56,513 nt of DNA from Methanogenium cariaci JCM 10550 (GCF_001315945.1 NZ_BBBG01000015.1:1-56513); one strand, 5' to 3'; positions 21,031 to 30,810 are shown, counted from the first letter of the stretch. A program made the numbers and translations. The notes: generated by a model not told the origin, from the sequence alone.

Positions 21031-21325
21031 TCAGGTGCCTGCATGAATGCGGTGCAGAATTTCGATGAGCATCTTCACGTCATGGGGGGGCGGTTCATAT
21101 CCGGCTTCATCCCAGAGTGCTGCTGTTTCCAGGGACTGATCGGATGTATTCAGGAGGGTGTCTGCGTTATCACCTGCATATTCGCGGATGATCTCTGTTG
21201 TCAGACGAACTGCGGTTATCTCATCCGGTTCGTCAGAGAGGGGGGGCATTTCGATGCACGGGCTGTTGTGCGGAACCGTTCGGGGGGGTCGGTGATCCGG
21301 TATCCGGTGGGGGGGTGTCTGCCAT
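21031..21325 (-). CDS. Small acidic protein of about 95 residues, unknown
   Basis: The readable C-terminal frame is 72 residues, with SDEPDEITAVRLTTEIIREY, a DNADTLLNTSD segment and ending MLIEILHRIHAGT. Upstream, a start at 21325 (MADTPP then a Pro-rich stretch) reaches it after crossing long G/C runs near 21245 and 21285, so the real protein is probably about 95 residues. I recognise no family. It is divergent from the TetR gene and shares its operator region, so it is a likely target of that regulator. Confidence 0.5.
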
Positions 21326-21332
21326 CCATAAC

Positions 21333-21398
21333 TGACGTTTGTGTCATTATACTGACATTAGTGTCACCAGTATTTATTCATTACTGACAGGTGTGTCA
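21333..21398. promoter_or_regulatory. Three operator-like repeats TGACNNNNGTGTCA
   Basis: Three copies of a 14-base element lie at 21333-21346, 21353-21366 and 21385-21398. All share TGAC, four variable bases and GTGTCA, and are imperfect inverted repeats (TGAC with GTCA). The start-to-start distances are 20 and 32 bases, close to two and three helical turns. The cluster lies between the small acidic gene and the TetR gene, directly upstream of the latter. This is the expected layout for a self-regulating TetR operator. Confidence 0.7.
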
Positions 21399-21429
21399 TT
21401 TATTGGGTGAGACCGCATATCTGTTCACT

Positions 21430-22033
21430 ATGCCACGTGTTGCACCCGGATACAAAGAGGACGTACGGCGCCGTATTATGGAGGCAGCCCTGGAAGAAGT
21501 CAATGAACATGGTCTGCAGGCCCTCCGAATGGAGGATGTGGCGGCGCGGGTTGGTATCTCCCGTGCTACGCTCTATAACTATTTCAGTGACAAGGAAACC
21601 CTTCTCAAAGAACTTCTCCATGAAATGCAAGCGGAAGGGAAGGCCGTTCTTGAAGATATCTGTCTGGAGAAATCCTTTAAAGACAGTCTTTCCGTAATTT
21701 TTGAACTGATGGTGCTCTCGGTAAAAAAGATGCCGGGGGGGTTGAAGCCGAACTCTTCAGCATCGCCTCCCGGACACCGGAGATTCAGCAGTCAATGCAT
21801 ACGGCATATGATGATGCCCGTGCGCAGCTCTCTGAACGTATTAAAGAAGGACAGGACACCGGAGAGATCACTTCCCGCGGTGATCCTCTCCGCCTCGCAG
21901 ATATTGTCATGTATGCTTTCGGGGGGGGCTGAAGCAGGCGACCATCTTAGGATCTGATACGGCTGTCCTGAAAGAACGCTGGAGTGCCATGACAGACATG
22001 ATCTTTTTTGGTGAAGAACCGAAGGGCGACTGA
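21430..22033 (+). CDS. TetR/AcrR-family transcriptional regulator, frameshifted
   Basis: The N-terminal 47 residues hold the TetR helix-turn-helix: RRRIMEAALEEVNEHGLQAL, then VAARVGISRATLYNYFSDKETLL. The ligand-binding half is split at G runs near 21734 and 21920. With these restored it reads VEAELFSIASRTPEIQQSMH and then AFGGLKQATILGSDTAVLKE, with the stop at 22031 and a total near 200 residues. It is expected to bind the three TGACNNNNGTGTCA repeats just upstream and repress its own gene and the divergent small protein. The ligand is unknown. Start 21430 gives MPRVAPGYKEDVR. Confidence 0.87.
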
Positions 22034-22102
22034 AACAGACGGACATTTTTTTGCTCGCTGATACCCCGGTGATCATTTCCCCCCCACGGGAATATCCTGT
22101 CT

Positions 22103-22901
22103 TTAGTCCATACTGCCACTCGTAAACCCGTCCAGGTCGAGGGTCACGTGCCGGAACCCCAGCGTATGAAGCGCCCTGCTGATGGCATCACGGCGTGCAA
22201 AGATCTCTTCTGAGGATTCAGGATCTGTCTCAATGCGTGCCACATCCCCGTGGACACGCACCCGTACCTGCTGTGCCCCGGCAGCGAAGATGACCTCCTC
22301 GGCCCGTGCGATACGGACAAGGAGCTGCGGGTCCAGACACTCATCATAGGGAATTCGTGTTGCAAGGCAGGATGCGGAGGGCTTTGCGTATTCCGGTATC
22401 GAATGCATCCGTGCGATGGCCCGGATGTCATCCTTGGTGATGCCCGCCTCGACAAAGGGGGGGTGGGTGATGCCTGCTGCACGGCCGGTCTCGTAGCCGG
22501 GCCGGTATCCGGTGATGTCATCAGCGTTTGTCCCGTCTGCAATGGATACCAGGCCGTGTTCATCTGCCACCTCACGGAGAATCCGGGCACTCTGTTGTTT
22601 GCAGATGGCACACCGGTTCTTCGGGTTCATCCTGAATGCCGGGTTCTCCAGTATATGTGACTCCCGGACAAAGAGCCGGAGGTTTTCCCGTGCGGCAATG
22701 CTGCGTGCAGTGTTTTCTTCGCATGGGGGGGAGGAGAGGGCCTGTTATCAGGCAGCAGGCGGAGTCATCGCCCAGCACATCACGTGCAACAACGGCAAGG
22801 ACGATACTGTCAATGCCGCCGGAGTATGATACCAGCAGTGATTTTTTGTTTCTGATTACTGTTCGCAAGTGAGTGTAGCGTTCCGGTATTTGTTCTGGCA
22901 T
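22103..22901 (-). CDS. larE: LarE-like ATP-dependent sulfur transferase, frameshifted
   Basis: A PP-loop ATP pyrophosphatase. The N-terminal frame has the loop SYSGGIDS near residues 26-32, then VVARDVLGDDSACCLIT. After the G run near 22724 and a second change the long frame continues NPKNRCAICKQQ, DGTNADDITGYRPG and KPSASCLATRIPYDECLDP, all strong LarE motifs. LarE turns carboxylated nicotinic-acid adenine dinucleotide into a thio form during synthesis of the nickel-pincer cofactor. Three cysteines are visible (CxxC in NRCAICK and one in SASCLA). To my knowledge, a three-Cys set is associated with 4Fe-4S LarE enzymes rather than the sacrificial single-Cys type. Full length is about 265 residues. 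Confidence 0.85.
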
Positions 22902-23098
22902 AATCTTATCCGCCCTCCGTGGATCTATCCGGATGATTTGATCCTTTTTGCTTTTTTTCCGGTAAAACCTGCCGCAGTATATTTTCTGGTGATCTGGCAG
23001 ATGTTGTTCTGAACCGGATACATCCGTGAGGAATTATCTCCCATTTTCTCCTTTAAAATCTCATTTTGCCGAATTAAATCAACATTTTATGAACAAAT

Positions 23099-23198
23099 CA
23101 ATGTATCGGACTGATTAAGTATAATTGATTGATAAATCTTCGTTTTTTTCGCTTTTGAGTATAAAGACTTAAACAATTCGGGAAATAATATTTCTCTG
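23099..23198 (+). promoter_or_regulatory. Probable wtpA promoter and regulatory region
   Basis: A TATA-like GAGTATAAAG element lies about 40 bases before the wtpA start. Further upstream is AATGTATCG, a short gap, CTGATT and then AATTGATT (23100-23132). A closely similar arrangement occurs after the wtp operon near 26357. AT-rich symmetric words ATCAAT and ATTGAT frame it. This could be the site of an oxyanion-responsive regulator, but that is inference. Confidence 0.4.
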
Positions 23199-24288
23199 AT
23201 GAAAAAGAACCTGGTACTTCTTATGGCAGTCGCGGTGGTATGCGCGACTGTGTTCATCTGTGGCTGTACAGGGAGTGGTGAAACTCCTGTCGCCAATCAG
23301 ACACCGGAACAAACCCCCCCTGAACAGACCGCAGCAGCGGAAGAAAAAATCACTCTGACAGTCTATCAGGCTGGCAGCCTTACCAGCCCAATGGAGGCAA
23401 TGGAAAAAGCATTCGAGGCAGAACACCAGAATGTGGATGTCCAGCTCCACCCGGCAGGCAGCACCAAACTGGCAAAGGAAATCACCGAGCTGGACGCAGT
23501 TGCTGACGTGTATGCATCCGCGGACTACTCTTTGATTCCCAACATGATGATCCCTGACTATGCATCATGGTATGTGACCTTTGCAAAGAACCGCATGGTA
23601 CTCTGCTACACCAACAAGAGTAACTTTGCTGATGAAGTCACCGCAGACAACTGGTATGAGATCCTCGCTCGTGACGGTGTGACCTGGGGCTTTTCCGACC
23701 CGAACCTTGACCCCCCCTGTGGCTACCGGTCCCTTATGGTTATCATGCTCGCTGAGTTCAACTACAATGACGCTATGATCTTTGACAACCTTGTGGGCGA
23801 ATACTCACAGATCTACCCGACCGTTGCAGACGGTGTTGTCACCATTCATGCAAACGAGACTGCACCTGTTCACCCGATCACCATTGCCCCCCCAAGAGTG
23901 TGGAGTTAATTGCAGGCCTTGAGTCCGGAAACCTTGACTATGCATGGGAATACCGCAGTGTGGCAGAACAGAATGCCGACTCCGGTGTGCGCTATATCGA
24001 ACTGCCTGAGGCTATCGATCTCTCATCCATCGCTTACAAGGATATCTATGCAAAGGTGCAGGTTGAATCCCTGGGCGGCATGAAGAAAGGCAAACCGATT
24101 GTCTACGGTGTCACCGTTCCAAAGACCGCAGACAACCCTGAAACAGGTGCTGAGTTTGTCGCAATGCTTGTCGGTCCAACCGGCCAGCAGATCATGGCAG
24201 ATGCAGGTCAGCCACCAATCAATCCTCCGGTCGGGTTTGTTGACATCCCCCCGCAGCACTGGAGAGCCTGGTTGAGATGAACGCCTAA
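23199..24288 (+). CDS. wtpA: Tungstate/molybdate ABC transporter substrate-binding lipoprotein WtpA, frameshifted
   Basis: The signal peptide ends in a lipobox-like ICGC near residue 24, followed by a Gln/Thr/Pro-rich linker. The mature part starts TLTVYQAGSLTSPMEAMEKA, the oxyanion-binding loop of WtpA. It continues through DVYASADYSLIPNMMIPDYA and TNKSNFADEVTADNWYEIL, which match archaeal WtpA closely. The family motif DPNLDPCGYRSLM appears as DPNLDPPCGYRSLM because a C run reads seven. The frame breaks at the C run near 23890 and again near 24248. With both restored the tail is ALESLVEMNA, stopping at 24286. About 360 residues. It captures tungstate or molybdate outside the cell. Confidence 0.9.
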
Positions 24289-24319
24289 TTTCTCTCCTTT
24301 TTTTAACCGGAGCAGATGA

Positions 24320-25139
24320 ATGAAGAAACTATCGAAGGTTCCCGATTCCTGTCTGCTGTCGTTTGCCCTGATAGGCAGTATGATTGTTATTCTGACCGTT
24401 CTCGCCCTGCTCACGATTACCCTGAAACAGGTCACCGATCTTCCCTACTTCATCTCTGTTGCAACAGAATCAAAGGTCGTGGATGCCATCCTGCTGACAA
24501 TGGTGGCGGGTCTGAACGCGGTCGTTTTGCTCCTGATCTTCGGTATCCCTCTCGCCTATATTCTGGCACGCACGGAGTTCAGGGGGGAAGGGTCTGGTGG
24601 AGAGCATCGTTGATATCCCCCCCGTGATGCTGCCGCATACCATTGCAGGTATCATGGTCTATATTCTCTTTATGCGCCGCGGTATCATCGGTGAACCCTT
24701 CTCCCAGATAGGCATCATATTTGAGGGTGCATATCCGGGTATCGTTGCGGCGATGTTCTTTGTCTCCTCTCCGTATTTTGTAAACGCGGTGCGTGACGGG
24801 TTTGAGAAGGTTCCGGTACATCTGGAGAATGCGGCCCGGACTCTGGGGGCATCGCGGTTTCAGGCATTCCGTCTGGTTGTTTTGCCGCTTTCCCTGCGGC
24901 ATATCTTCAATGGCAGCATCCTCGCGTGGGGGGGACGTGGTATCGGTGAATTTGCGGCGATCATCATGATCGCGTATTATCCGATGGTCATATCGACCCT
25001 GATCTATTACAAGTTCACAACCGCAGGTCTCAGGGAGAGTACCGCCGTGGCGTTTGCCATGATTCTGGTCTGTCTGGTGGTCTTTGCCATCCTGCGAAGT
25101 CTGATGAAGAGAGTGGGGAAATACGATGATAGAGTTTGA
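24320..25139 (+). CDS. wtpB: Tungstate/molybdate ABC transporter permease WtpB, frameshifted
   Basis: Start MKKLSKVPDSC, then five to six hydrophobic helices. The frame breaks at the G run near 24585, after LARTEFRG. The next frame continues VESIVDIPPVMLPHTIAGIM, helices, and the permease coupling loop ENAARTLGASRFQAFRLVVL. The segment WGGRGIGEFAA carries one extra Gly from a seven-G run. About 270 residues. It forms the membrane channel with WtpC. The stop overlaps the wtpC start by 14 bases, so the two are translationally linked. Confidence 0.9.
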
Positions 25140-26217
25140 AAATGTCTCGGTGACGCTGGGTGAGTTCCGGCTGAATGAACTGAGTATCCGGATAGAGAAA
25201 GGTGATTATTACTTTATAATCGGTCCGTCGGGTGCAGGAAAGACCATTATCCTTGAGGCAATCGCAGGCCTTCACCACCCGGATTCCGGGAGGGTGCTTA
25301 TTGATGGAGAGGATGTAAGTGGGATTCCGCCGGAAAAACGAAAGATTGCGCTGGTCTATCAGGACTACTCGCTCTTCCCCCCCACATGTCAGTCTTCAAT
25401 AATGTCGCATTCGGCTGAAGCTGCAGAAACTGCCGAAAGCGGATATCGTGAAACGGGTGGATGCGGTTCTTGGCCGGTTTGGCATTGCCCATCTCCGGGA
25501 CCGTGCTCCCTATACGATGAGCGGGGGGGGAACAGCAGCGGGTGGCGCTCGCCCGTGCTCTGGTGACAGAACCGGATATCCTGCTGCTTGATGAACCGCT
25601 CTCCGCGATGGACCAGGTGAACCGGGACCGATTTGTTGCTGATCTGCGTGCCATCCACAAGGAAAACAATCTTACGATTGTGCATGTCACCCATTCCCGT
25701 GAGGAGGCGCTCTCGCTTGCCACTCGTGTGGCGGTCATCATTGATGGCAGCCTTGAGCAGGAGGGTGAGCGTGACGAGGTCTTCCGCAAACCACCGAACC
25801 GGAAGGTCGGCAGGTTTGTGGGGCATTGAAAATGTCTTTGAAGGAACGGTGACAGGCAGCGAGGGTTCGGTGGTCACGGTTGAAGGATGCAGCATCCGGA
25901 CGGGTGATGCGATGCCTGAGGGCTGCCGGGTCTGCGTCTTTATCCGTGCCGCCGATGTCTCCGTGCGGCGTGCCGGTATGGTCGCGGATGCAGAATACAA
26001 CTGTTTCCCTGCAACAATTACGGAACTGATTCCCCGTGAATCGTATTATCTGCTGGAGATTTCATGCGGCATCCGCCTGCACGCTCTTGCCACCGAACAG
26101 GAGATCAAAGAGAAGGGCCTTGCACTGGGTCAGGTAGTCTCAGTCTCGTTTTGTCCGGCAGCGGTGCATGTTACGCGGGAGGAGGAACACATTCCTTCTT
26201 TATCTCCATCTTTCTGA
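25126..26217 (+). CDS. wtpC: Tungstate/molybdate ABC transporter ATPase WtpC, frameshifted
   Basis: The Walker A loop is GPSGAGKT and the Q-loop ALVYQDYSLFP. A C run near 25380 breaks the frame; restoring it gives HMSVFNNVAFGLKLQKL. The signature SGGEQQRVALARAL crosses an eight-G run near 25525 (seven fit). Walker B is DILLLDEPLSAMDQVNRDRF and the H-loop VHVTHSREEA. Near 25818 a four-G run must be three to continue RFVGIENVFEG into the C-terminal TOBE/MOP-like domain, which probably senses oxyanion. About 360 residues. It overlaps wtpB by 14 bases. Confidence 0.9.
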
Positions 26218-26390
26218 AAAATCGTTCGTGCCGGTCAGATTTGACCGGCGAAATATTCTTTTTGTGAAACGGGTATTTTCTCTTTCTGACTCTGAGGTTT
26301 CCTGAATCAGGGGGCTGGTGTCTTTTATCGAGGAATGTACTGCGATGTGAGAGAGTAATGTATCGCCTGATTGATAAGAAAAAAAATTGA

Positions 26391-26825
26391 TTACTCTGTC
26401 CGTCCCTTACCTTCCCAGACGGCGGAGACCACGGTTTCAATGTTATCTTCGGTGTATTCTCGTGACCCTTTCTTCTCAATGCCCAGTTCAGTGACCACAA
26501 TTGTCTGTGTGACATGGATTCCCAGTGACTCGGCAATCTTCCCGCCACACCGGACGGGACATCCGTCAAGGATGATTACCTCGTCTGCATTCTCTGCAGC
26601 TGATACGATTCCTTTTGCGCCGGTAGCAAGAAGGGCAATGCATGATGTCCCGCCGTAGCCTTCTTCTGTGAGCTGTATCGCAGCACAGTTGGTGAGCTGT
26701 CCGGTGTTTGCCACACCCGCACAGGGGGGGAAGATGAGGCGATTTACCGTTCCTTCTGCTGACTCTGCATCACTGCATGAGCACCCGCAGGAGCAGACCG
26801 GTTTTTCTGTCATATATTCACTCAC
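26391..26825 (-). CDS. DGC-domain zinc-binding protein
   Basis: 144 residues, intact. The N-terminus is cysteine-rich (CSCGCSCSD near residues 11-19). Next come FPPCAGVANTGQLTN and then LDGCPVRCGGKIAESLG near residue 87. The DGC triplet plus further Cys residues define the PF08859-type putative metal-binding domain, of unknown reaction. The gene overlaps the start of the thioredoxin gene by four bases and is the last of a four-gene operon with the permease. The company of a disulfide protein and a permease suggests thiol or metalloid handling, which is inference. Confidence 0.82.
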   Translation of the reverse strand: MSEYMTEKPVCSCGCSCSDAESAEGTVNRLIFPPCAGVANTGQLTNCAAIQLTEEGYGGTSCIALLATGAKGIVSAAENADEVIILDGCPVRCGGKIAESLGIHVTQTIVVTELGIEKKGSREYTEDNIETVVSAVWEGKGRTE

Positions 26826-27058
26826 TCCTTAAGATAGCCGGAAATTTCCTTCACATCTGCCACACGACCGGAGACCTTCAGTTCACCGTCAATGATGAGT
26901 CCCGGTGTGAGCATCACGCCCTTGTCCATGATCGCGTTGATATCCTCAACTTTGACGATCTCTGCTTCTGTTCCGGTCTCTTTCACTGCTTTTTCCACAT
27001 TTTTCAGGAGGCGTTTGCATTTCATGCATCCGGTTCCCAGCACTTCAATTGTTACCAT
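26822..27058 (-). CDS. Small thioredoxin-family protein (redox-active disulfide protein 2 type)
   Basis: 78 residues. Strand MVTIEVLGTGCMKCKRLLKN holds the active-site CMKC near residues 11-14. The later cis-Pro segment GVMLTPGLIIDGELKVSG completes a minimal thioredoxin fold. Members exchange dithiols and are often encoded beside DUF318/ArsP-type permeases. It overlaps the DGC gene and lies seven bases after the next gene in the operon. It is intact. Confidence 0.88.
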   Translation of the reverse strand: MVTIEVLGTGCMKCKRLLKNVEKAVKETGTEAEIVKVEDINAIMDKGVMLTPGLIIDGELKVSGRVADVKEISGYLKE

Positions 27059-27064
27059 TTTTCT

Positions 27065-27325
27065 TCATCTCCGTTTGATATCCTTCTTATATTCTTCAAA
27101 TACTGCATCTGCATAGGCTTCTTCGGCAGGTTTCGGCACATAGTTGTAGATTTTTACCTGCCTAAGAAGTTCGCTGCGGATTTTTGTGTCCTGTGACAGA
27201 TCTGCATCTGCCACATCTTCAATGACCTGTTCCAGCATAGAGAGGCCGACAACGGTGTCTCCGACAGATATCTGCCGGATTCTTCGCATCGCTTCAGCCG
27301 CACAGCATGGTATATCTTTGTTCAT
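27065..27325 (-). CDS. Conserved small protein in a permease operon, unknown
   Basis: 86 residues, intact. The start MNKDIPCCAAEAMRRIRQIS has a Cys pair at residues 7-8. The rest is charged and helical, with VGLSMLEQVIEDVADADLSQ and a basic tail YKKDIKRR. I know of similar proteins beside thioredoxin and permease genes in methanogens, but not their role. It lies between the permease and the thioredoxin gene on the same strand, so it belongs to that transcript. The Cys pair might bind a metal or pair with the thioredoxin. Confidence 0.7.
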   Translation of the reverse strand: MNKDIPCCAAEAMRRIRQISVGDTVVGLSMLEQVIEDVADADLSQDTKIRSELLRQVKIYNYVPKPAEEAYADAVFEEYKKDIKRR

Positions 27326-27346
27326 TTTTTCACTGGTTTTCTCCTT

Positions 27347-28422
27347 CTATCCTAAAATTGTTCCATAAATGAGACCCGCTGCTGTTGAGAATGCTATCAC
27401 CAGTGCAACATAGGCTGCCGTCTTCTTTGCACCCATAATCCGGGTGAGCACAAGAATGGAGGGCAGACTGATCGTCGGGCCTGCGAGCAGCAGGGCAAGC
27501 GCCGGGCCGCCTGCCATCAACCTTGAGTGTAGCCGAATGTCCCGCCGATGATCGGCACCTCAAGCAGGGTCGGCATGTAGAGTATCGCTCCTATGACTGC
27601 GCCCAAAAAGACCGAGCCGATGGAATTGGTTCCGAAGAAGGGCTGGAAGGTCTCAGGAGGCAGGAAGAATGCGATCACTCCGACAACGAATGTTCCCCCA
27701 ACAAGAATCGGGAAGATCTTCTTTACCAGATCCCAGACTTCATATCCCCATTCGGTCACTTCATCGCGTTCATAGAAGTAGATGAGGAGAACAGCAATCA
27801 CGAGTGTAAGGAGGTATACGACTGCAAGGCGCAGCACAATGTCCAGCGGTGAAGCACCGATGACGAGGACAAGGACCAGCATCACAAAGAATGCGGGGGG
27901 GTTCACCCAGCGCGGGCGCTCTTCTCCCCCGGTCGCCATCCCCCCCACCATCTGTGCTGCGGCAGCTCTGGCCTCTTTGTCGTGGTTGCGGAAGAGGGTT
28001 GCCATAATGAGACCGATGGCAATGGCCATCACAATGGCAAAGACCGCACGCGCAATGCCAATATCCACTCCCAGCACGGTTGCGGTGTAGATGATGGCAA
28101 GAATGTTGATCGCGGGGCCGGCATAGAGAAAGGCGATTGCAGGCCCGATACCGCTGCCTTTCTTCATGATACCTGCAAACATCGGGAGAATCGTACAGGA
28201 ACAGACGGCAAGTACAATGCCTGATATCGATGCGATACCGTATGATACCGATTTCTTTGCATCTGGACTGAAATACTTCAGTATGGCGTCCTTTTTAACA
28301 AATGCGGCAATTGCACCTGCAATGAAGAATGCCGGTACCAGGCAGGTTACCGTGTGTGCGGCAAGATACTCGATGACGGCGTCCAGTCCGGAGATGAGTG
28401 CTCCGGTGATAATGTCTGTCAT
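27347..28422 (-). CDS. Permease of the DUF318/ArsP-like family, one frameshift
   Basis: The main frame runs from 28422 to about 27520 with eight hydrophobic helices. Its key motif is VLAVCSCTILPMFAGIMKKG, followed by GPAIAFLYAGPAINILA, the family's conserved core containing the CSC triplet. After a shift near 27520 the end reads AGPTISLPSILVLTRIMGAK and a last helix, stopping at 27347. About 358 residues. The second half repeats the AGP-type motif, consistent with a duplicated fold. Relatives export organoarsenicals or other small compounds; the substrate here is unknown. It is the first gene of the operon and faces the ArsR gene. Confidence 0.85.
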
Positions 28423-28437
28423 GGTTGGTCACTACTT

Positions 28438-28503
28438 GTTCAAATTTTGTTGAACTAATCTGGGCGATGATAATATATAAAAGTAATTCAAAAATTCTTG
28501 AAC
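28438..28503. promoter_or_regulatory. Two 18-base palindromic operators flanking a TATA box
   Basis: Two copies of TTCAA-N6-TTGAA occur, GTTCAAATTTTGTTGAAC at 28438-28455 and ATTCAAAAATTCTTGAAC at 28486-28503. Between them is an AT-rich near-palindromic TATA element (TAATATATAAAA near 28471). The region sits between the divergent permease operon and ArsR gene, and the copies are 48 bases apart start to start. This is the expected layout for ArsR-type repression of both transcripts. Confidence 0.75.
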
Positions 28504-28577
28504 AATGGGTGGGGGGGCGGATGTGGCGGGGGGGTACTGCGCATACATTTACTGGCTGACATACTGAGGTAATAATA

Positions 28578-28969
28578 ATGAAATTTTCATGCTGTAGTGA
28601 AATGCCCGCTGAGGCGCTGGAGACAATTGCCGGACAGGGAGGGTTGGAGGGCCTCCTTGCAGCCCTGCCGGACGATGCGACGATTGCACGGCTACGGACA
28701 TTTCACCATGCCTGTGCGGATATATACCGGATAAAAATCCTTGAAATGCTCACGGTTCAGCCCCTCTGTGCCTGTATCATCCGGGAAGGACTGGGAATAA
28801 CCAAGTCAAAACTCTCCTATCACCTGAAGATTCTCCAGGAGGCGGGATGATCACCGGTACTGCGAAAGGAACGTGGATTGTCTATGGACTGACTGAATAC
28901 GGTGAATTCTGTTCTTCCCTGAATGCGAAGGTTGCTGAAGATCCAGCGAATGGTGATCGGGATGAATGA
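28578..28969 (+). CDS. ArsR-family winged-helix regulator, one frameshift
   Basis: The N-terminus MKFSCCSEMP carries a Cys pair, followed by about 40 residues and then the winged helix: YRIKILEMLTVQPLCACIIR, GLGITKSKLSYHLKILQEAG. At 28850 a lost G makes a stop; restoring it continues MITGTAKGTWIVYGLTEYGE, the wing, to a stop at 28967. About 130 residues. The Cys pairs in the N-terminus and in PLCAC fit metal or metalloid sensing. It is divergent from the permease operon, with operator repeats in between, and very likely controls it. Confidence 0.85.
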
Positions 28970-29102
28970 GTCGGAGTTTCGTGATATTGACGTCGTCTGC
29001 CGTGCAGCTGAAAACGAGCTGCGCCGCTGAAGTCCGCCCTCTGCAGGTGGGACGCCGGACGACAGCTTGGGATTATGTCTTCTCTCTTTTTTCCGTTCGA
29101 TG

Positions 29103-29752
29103 TTATTCCGCCCGTTTTCCGGGTCGCATCCGCAGCCACCTGGGGAACTGAAGCCCGGTCTCAATGGCAATGCCCCCCCGGAATATCACGATGAAGCAGA
29201 TGGCAACGACCGGCCAGTGGACCGCATACCGGGGGGGACGAGGTCAAGCAGGAGCACATAGAGGATTCCTCCAATGAGTACCGGGGTGACAAAGAGCTCT
29301 TCTGACGCAATCACCAGGGGTGACCTGCCGGTGAGGAGGTCCCGGATAATACCTCCCATGCAGGCCGTGACAAACCCCATAATGACCGCCACTTCCCCCC
29401 CCGTGTGGCCGAGTGCCAGTGTCTTGTCGATGGCAGCGACCGAGAAGAAGGCAACACCGATGGTATCCGCATAGAGAAGTGCTTTCCCCAGCCTCTCCCG
29501 GAAGAGTGGTGCAAAGAGGAATGCCACCAGCGATGCAAGAATGGCAAGCCAGACGATGGCAAAGTCCCCCCCGACCCAGAATACCGGTATGTTCAGAATG
29601 ATATCGCGTACCGTCCCTCCGCCGATGGCCGTCACCACACCGAGTACGAGAACGGTGAAGATGTTTGCATCCTGCCGGGCACCTGCAATGACACCGGAGA
29701 TGGCAAAGGCGGCGACACCGATAACAATAAGGACGACGGTTGGATCGATCAT
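29103..29752 (-). CDS. UPF0126/TRIC-type membrane protein, frameshifted near the end
   Basis: Seven hydrophobic helices in two repeats. The first repeat has AFAISGVIAGARQDANIFTV then VTAIGGGTVRDIIL, and the second has GFVTACMGGIIRDLLTGR then PLVIASEELFVTPVLIGG. The duplicated Gly-Gly-x-x-R-D motif is the hallmark of the trimeric cation channel (TRIC)/YicG family. At the G run near 29232 the frame is lost. Restored, it continues VVAICFIVIFRGG and IETGLQFPRWLRMR, with the stop at 29103. About 215 residues. The probable role is a potassium-permeable channel, or glycine transport as proposed for bacterial relatives. Confidence 0.85.
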
Positions 29753-29864
29753 TCTGCTACGAGATAGGATGTATGGGATAATAAGACGTGTGCGGTCAGC
29801 CGTATGTGCGAATTATTTCGAAGTCAAAGGCAGCGTTATATCTGAATCCTGCCTATTAGTTGAT

Positions 29865-30601
29865 ATGAAAATGAAGATGAAATGGTTTGGCCTCTGCCTG
29901 CTGATGGTATGCTGCCTCGTAGTCCCGGTGGCCGCCGCGGACAGCAGTGACATACCGGCAATTACGGTCTCGGGCACCGGGTCTGTTACCACCGCCCCCC
30001 CGGATGAGGTAATCATCTCTGTTGGCGTTGAGACGACCAATACCGACCCGGTCACCGCCCAGCAGGAGAATGCAAAGAAGAGCGCTGCGGTCATCAGTGC
30101 CCTGAAAGGACTGGGTATTGCATCAGAGGATATTAAGACGTCCGGCTACCGGATGTACTCCCATACTCCCGATGAAGACAGTGTATTTTCCGGGGAAAAA
30201 GAGGTGTACGTGGTCTCAAATACCGTGACCGTCACCGATAACGACGTCAGCCGTGCCGGTAAGATCATCGATACTGCGGTGATGAGCGGTGCCAACAACG
30301 TGAATTCCGTCCGGTTTACCATCAGTGATGAGAAGGCACAGTCCCTGCGTGCACAGGCACTGATTGCAGCGGTTGCCCAGGCCCGTGGCGATGCAGATAC
30401 CCTTGCAGGCGCTCTTGGTGTGAGCATCACCGGCGTGCATGACGTCACGACCTACGGCAGTTCAACCCCCCCGATAGCCTATGCGGATAACATGGCTGGC
30501 GGCAGGTGGAGTCGGCAAAGTTCTACGCACCCACACCCATTGAGGCGGGCACCCTTGATGTGACCGCAACCGTAAACATCGTCTACGCGATACAGAACTA
30601 A
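29865..30601 (+). CDS. Secreted SIMPL-domain (DUF541) protein, frameshifted near the end
   Basis: The signal peptide MKMKMKWFGLCLLMVCCLV ends near VAAADSS. The domain opens with ITVSGTGSVTTAPPDEVIIS, the usual DUF541 strand, and repeats ISVGVETTNTDPVTAQQENA and IKTSGYRMYS. After the GG near 30500 the frame changes; restoring it gives VESAKFYAPTPIEAGTLDVT and the final VNIVYAIQN. About 245 residues. An additional Pro at APPDEV comes from a seven-C run. Members are envelope proteins linked to stress or oligomer assembly; their mechanism is not established. Confidence 0.85.
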
Positions 30602-30810
30602 ATTGAAAACCCCTCCAGGTTCTTTTTCCCTTTCCTTTTTTTCCTGCGGCAGGTATCCGGTGATCTGCATGATCCGAACGTGATCTGCAAACCATCTGCG
30701 CTGGTGGTAGCGAATATCTGTTGCCCTGTTGTAGCAATTTATACCTGACGAATGCAATTTTGGTTTCCTCCTCCGATAGGAAGATATGTACACGGGATAA
30801 CAGATGCATA

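Noticed and set aside
24320..26217. Molybdate transporter ModABC instead of WtpABC
   Set aside because: The binding-protein motifs (ASADYSLIPNMMIPDYA, DPNLDPCGYRSLM once corrected) are those of WtpA, not ModA.
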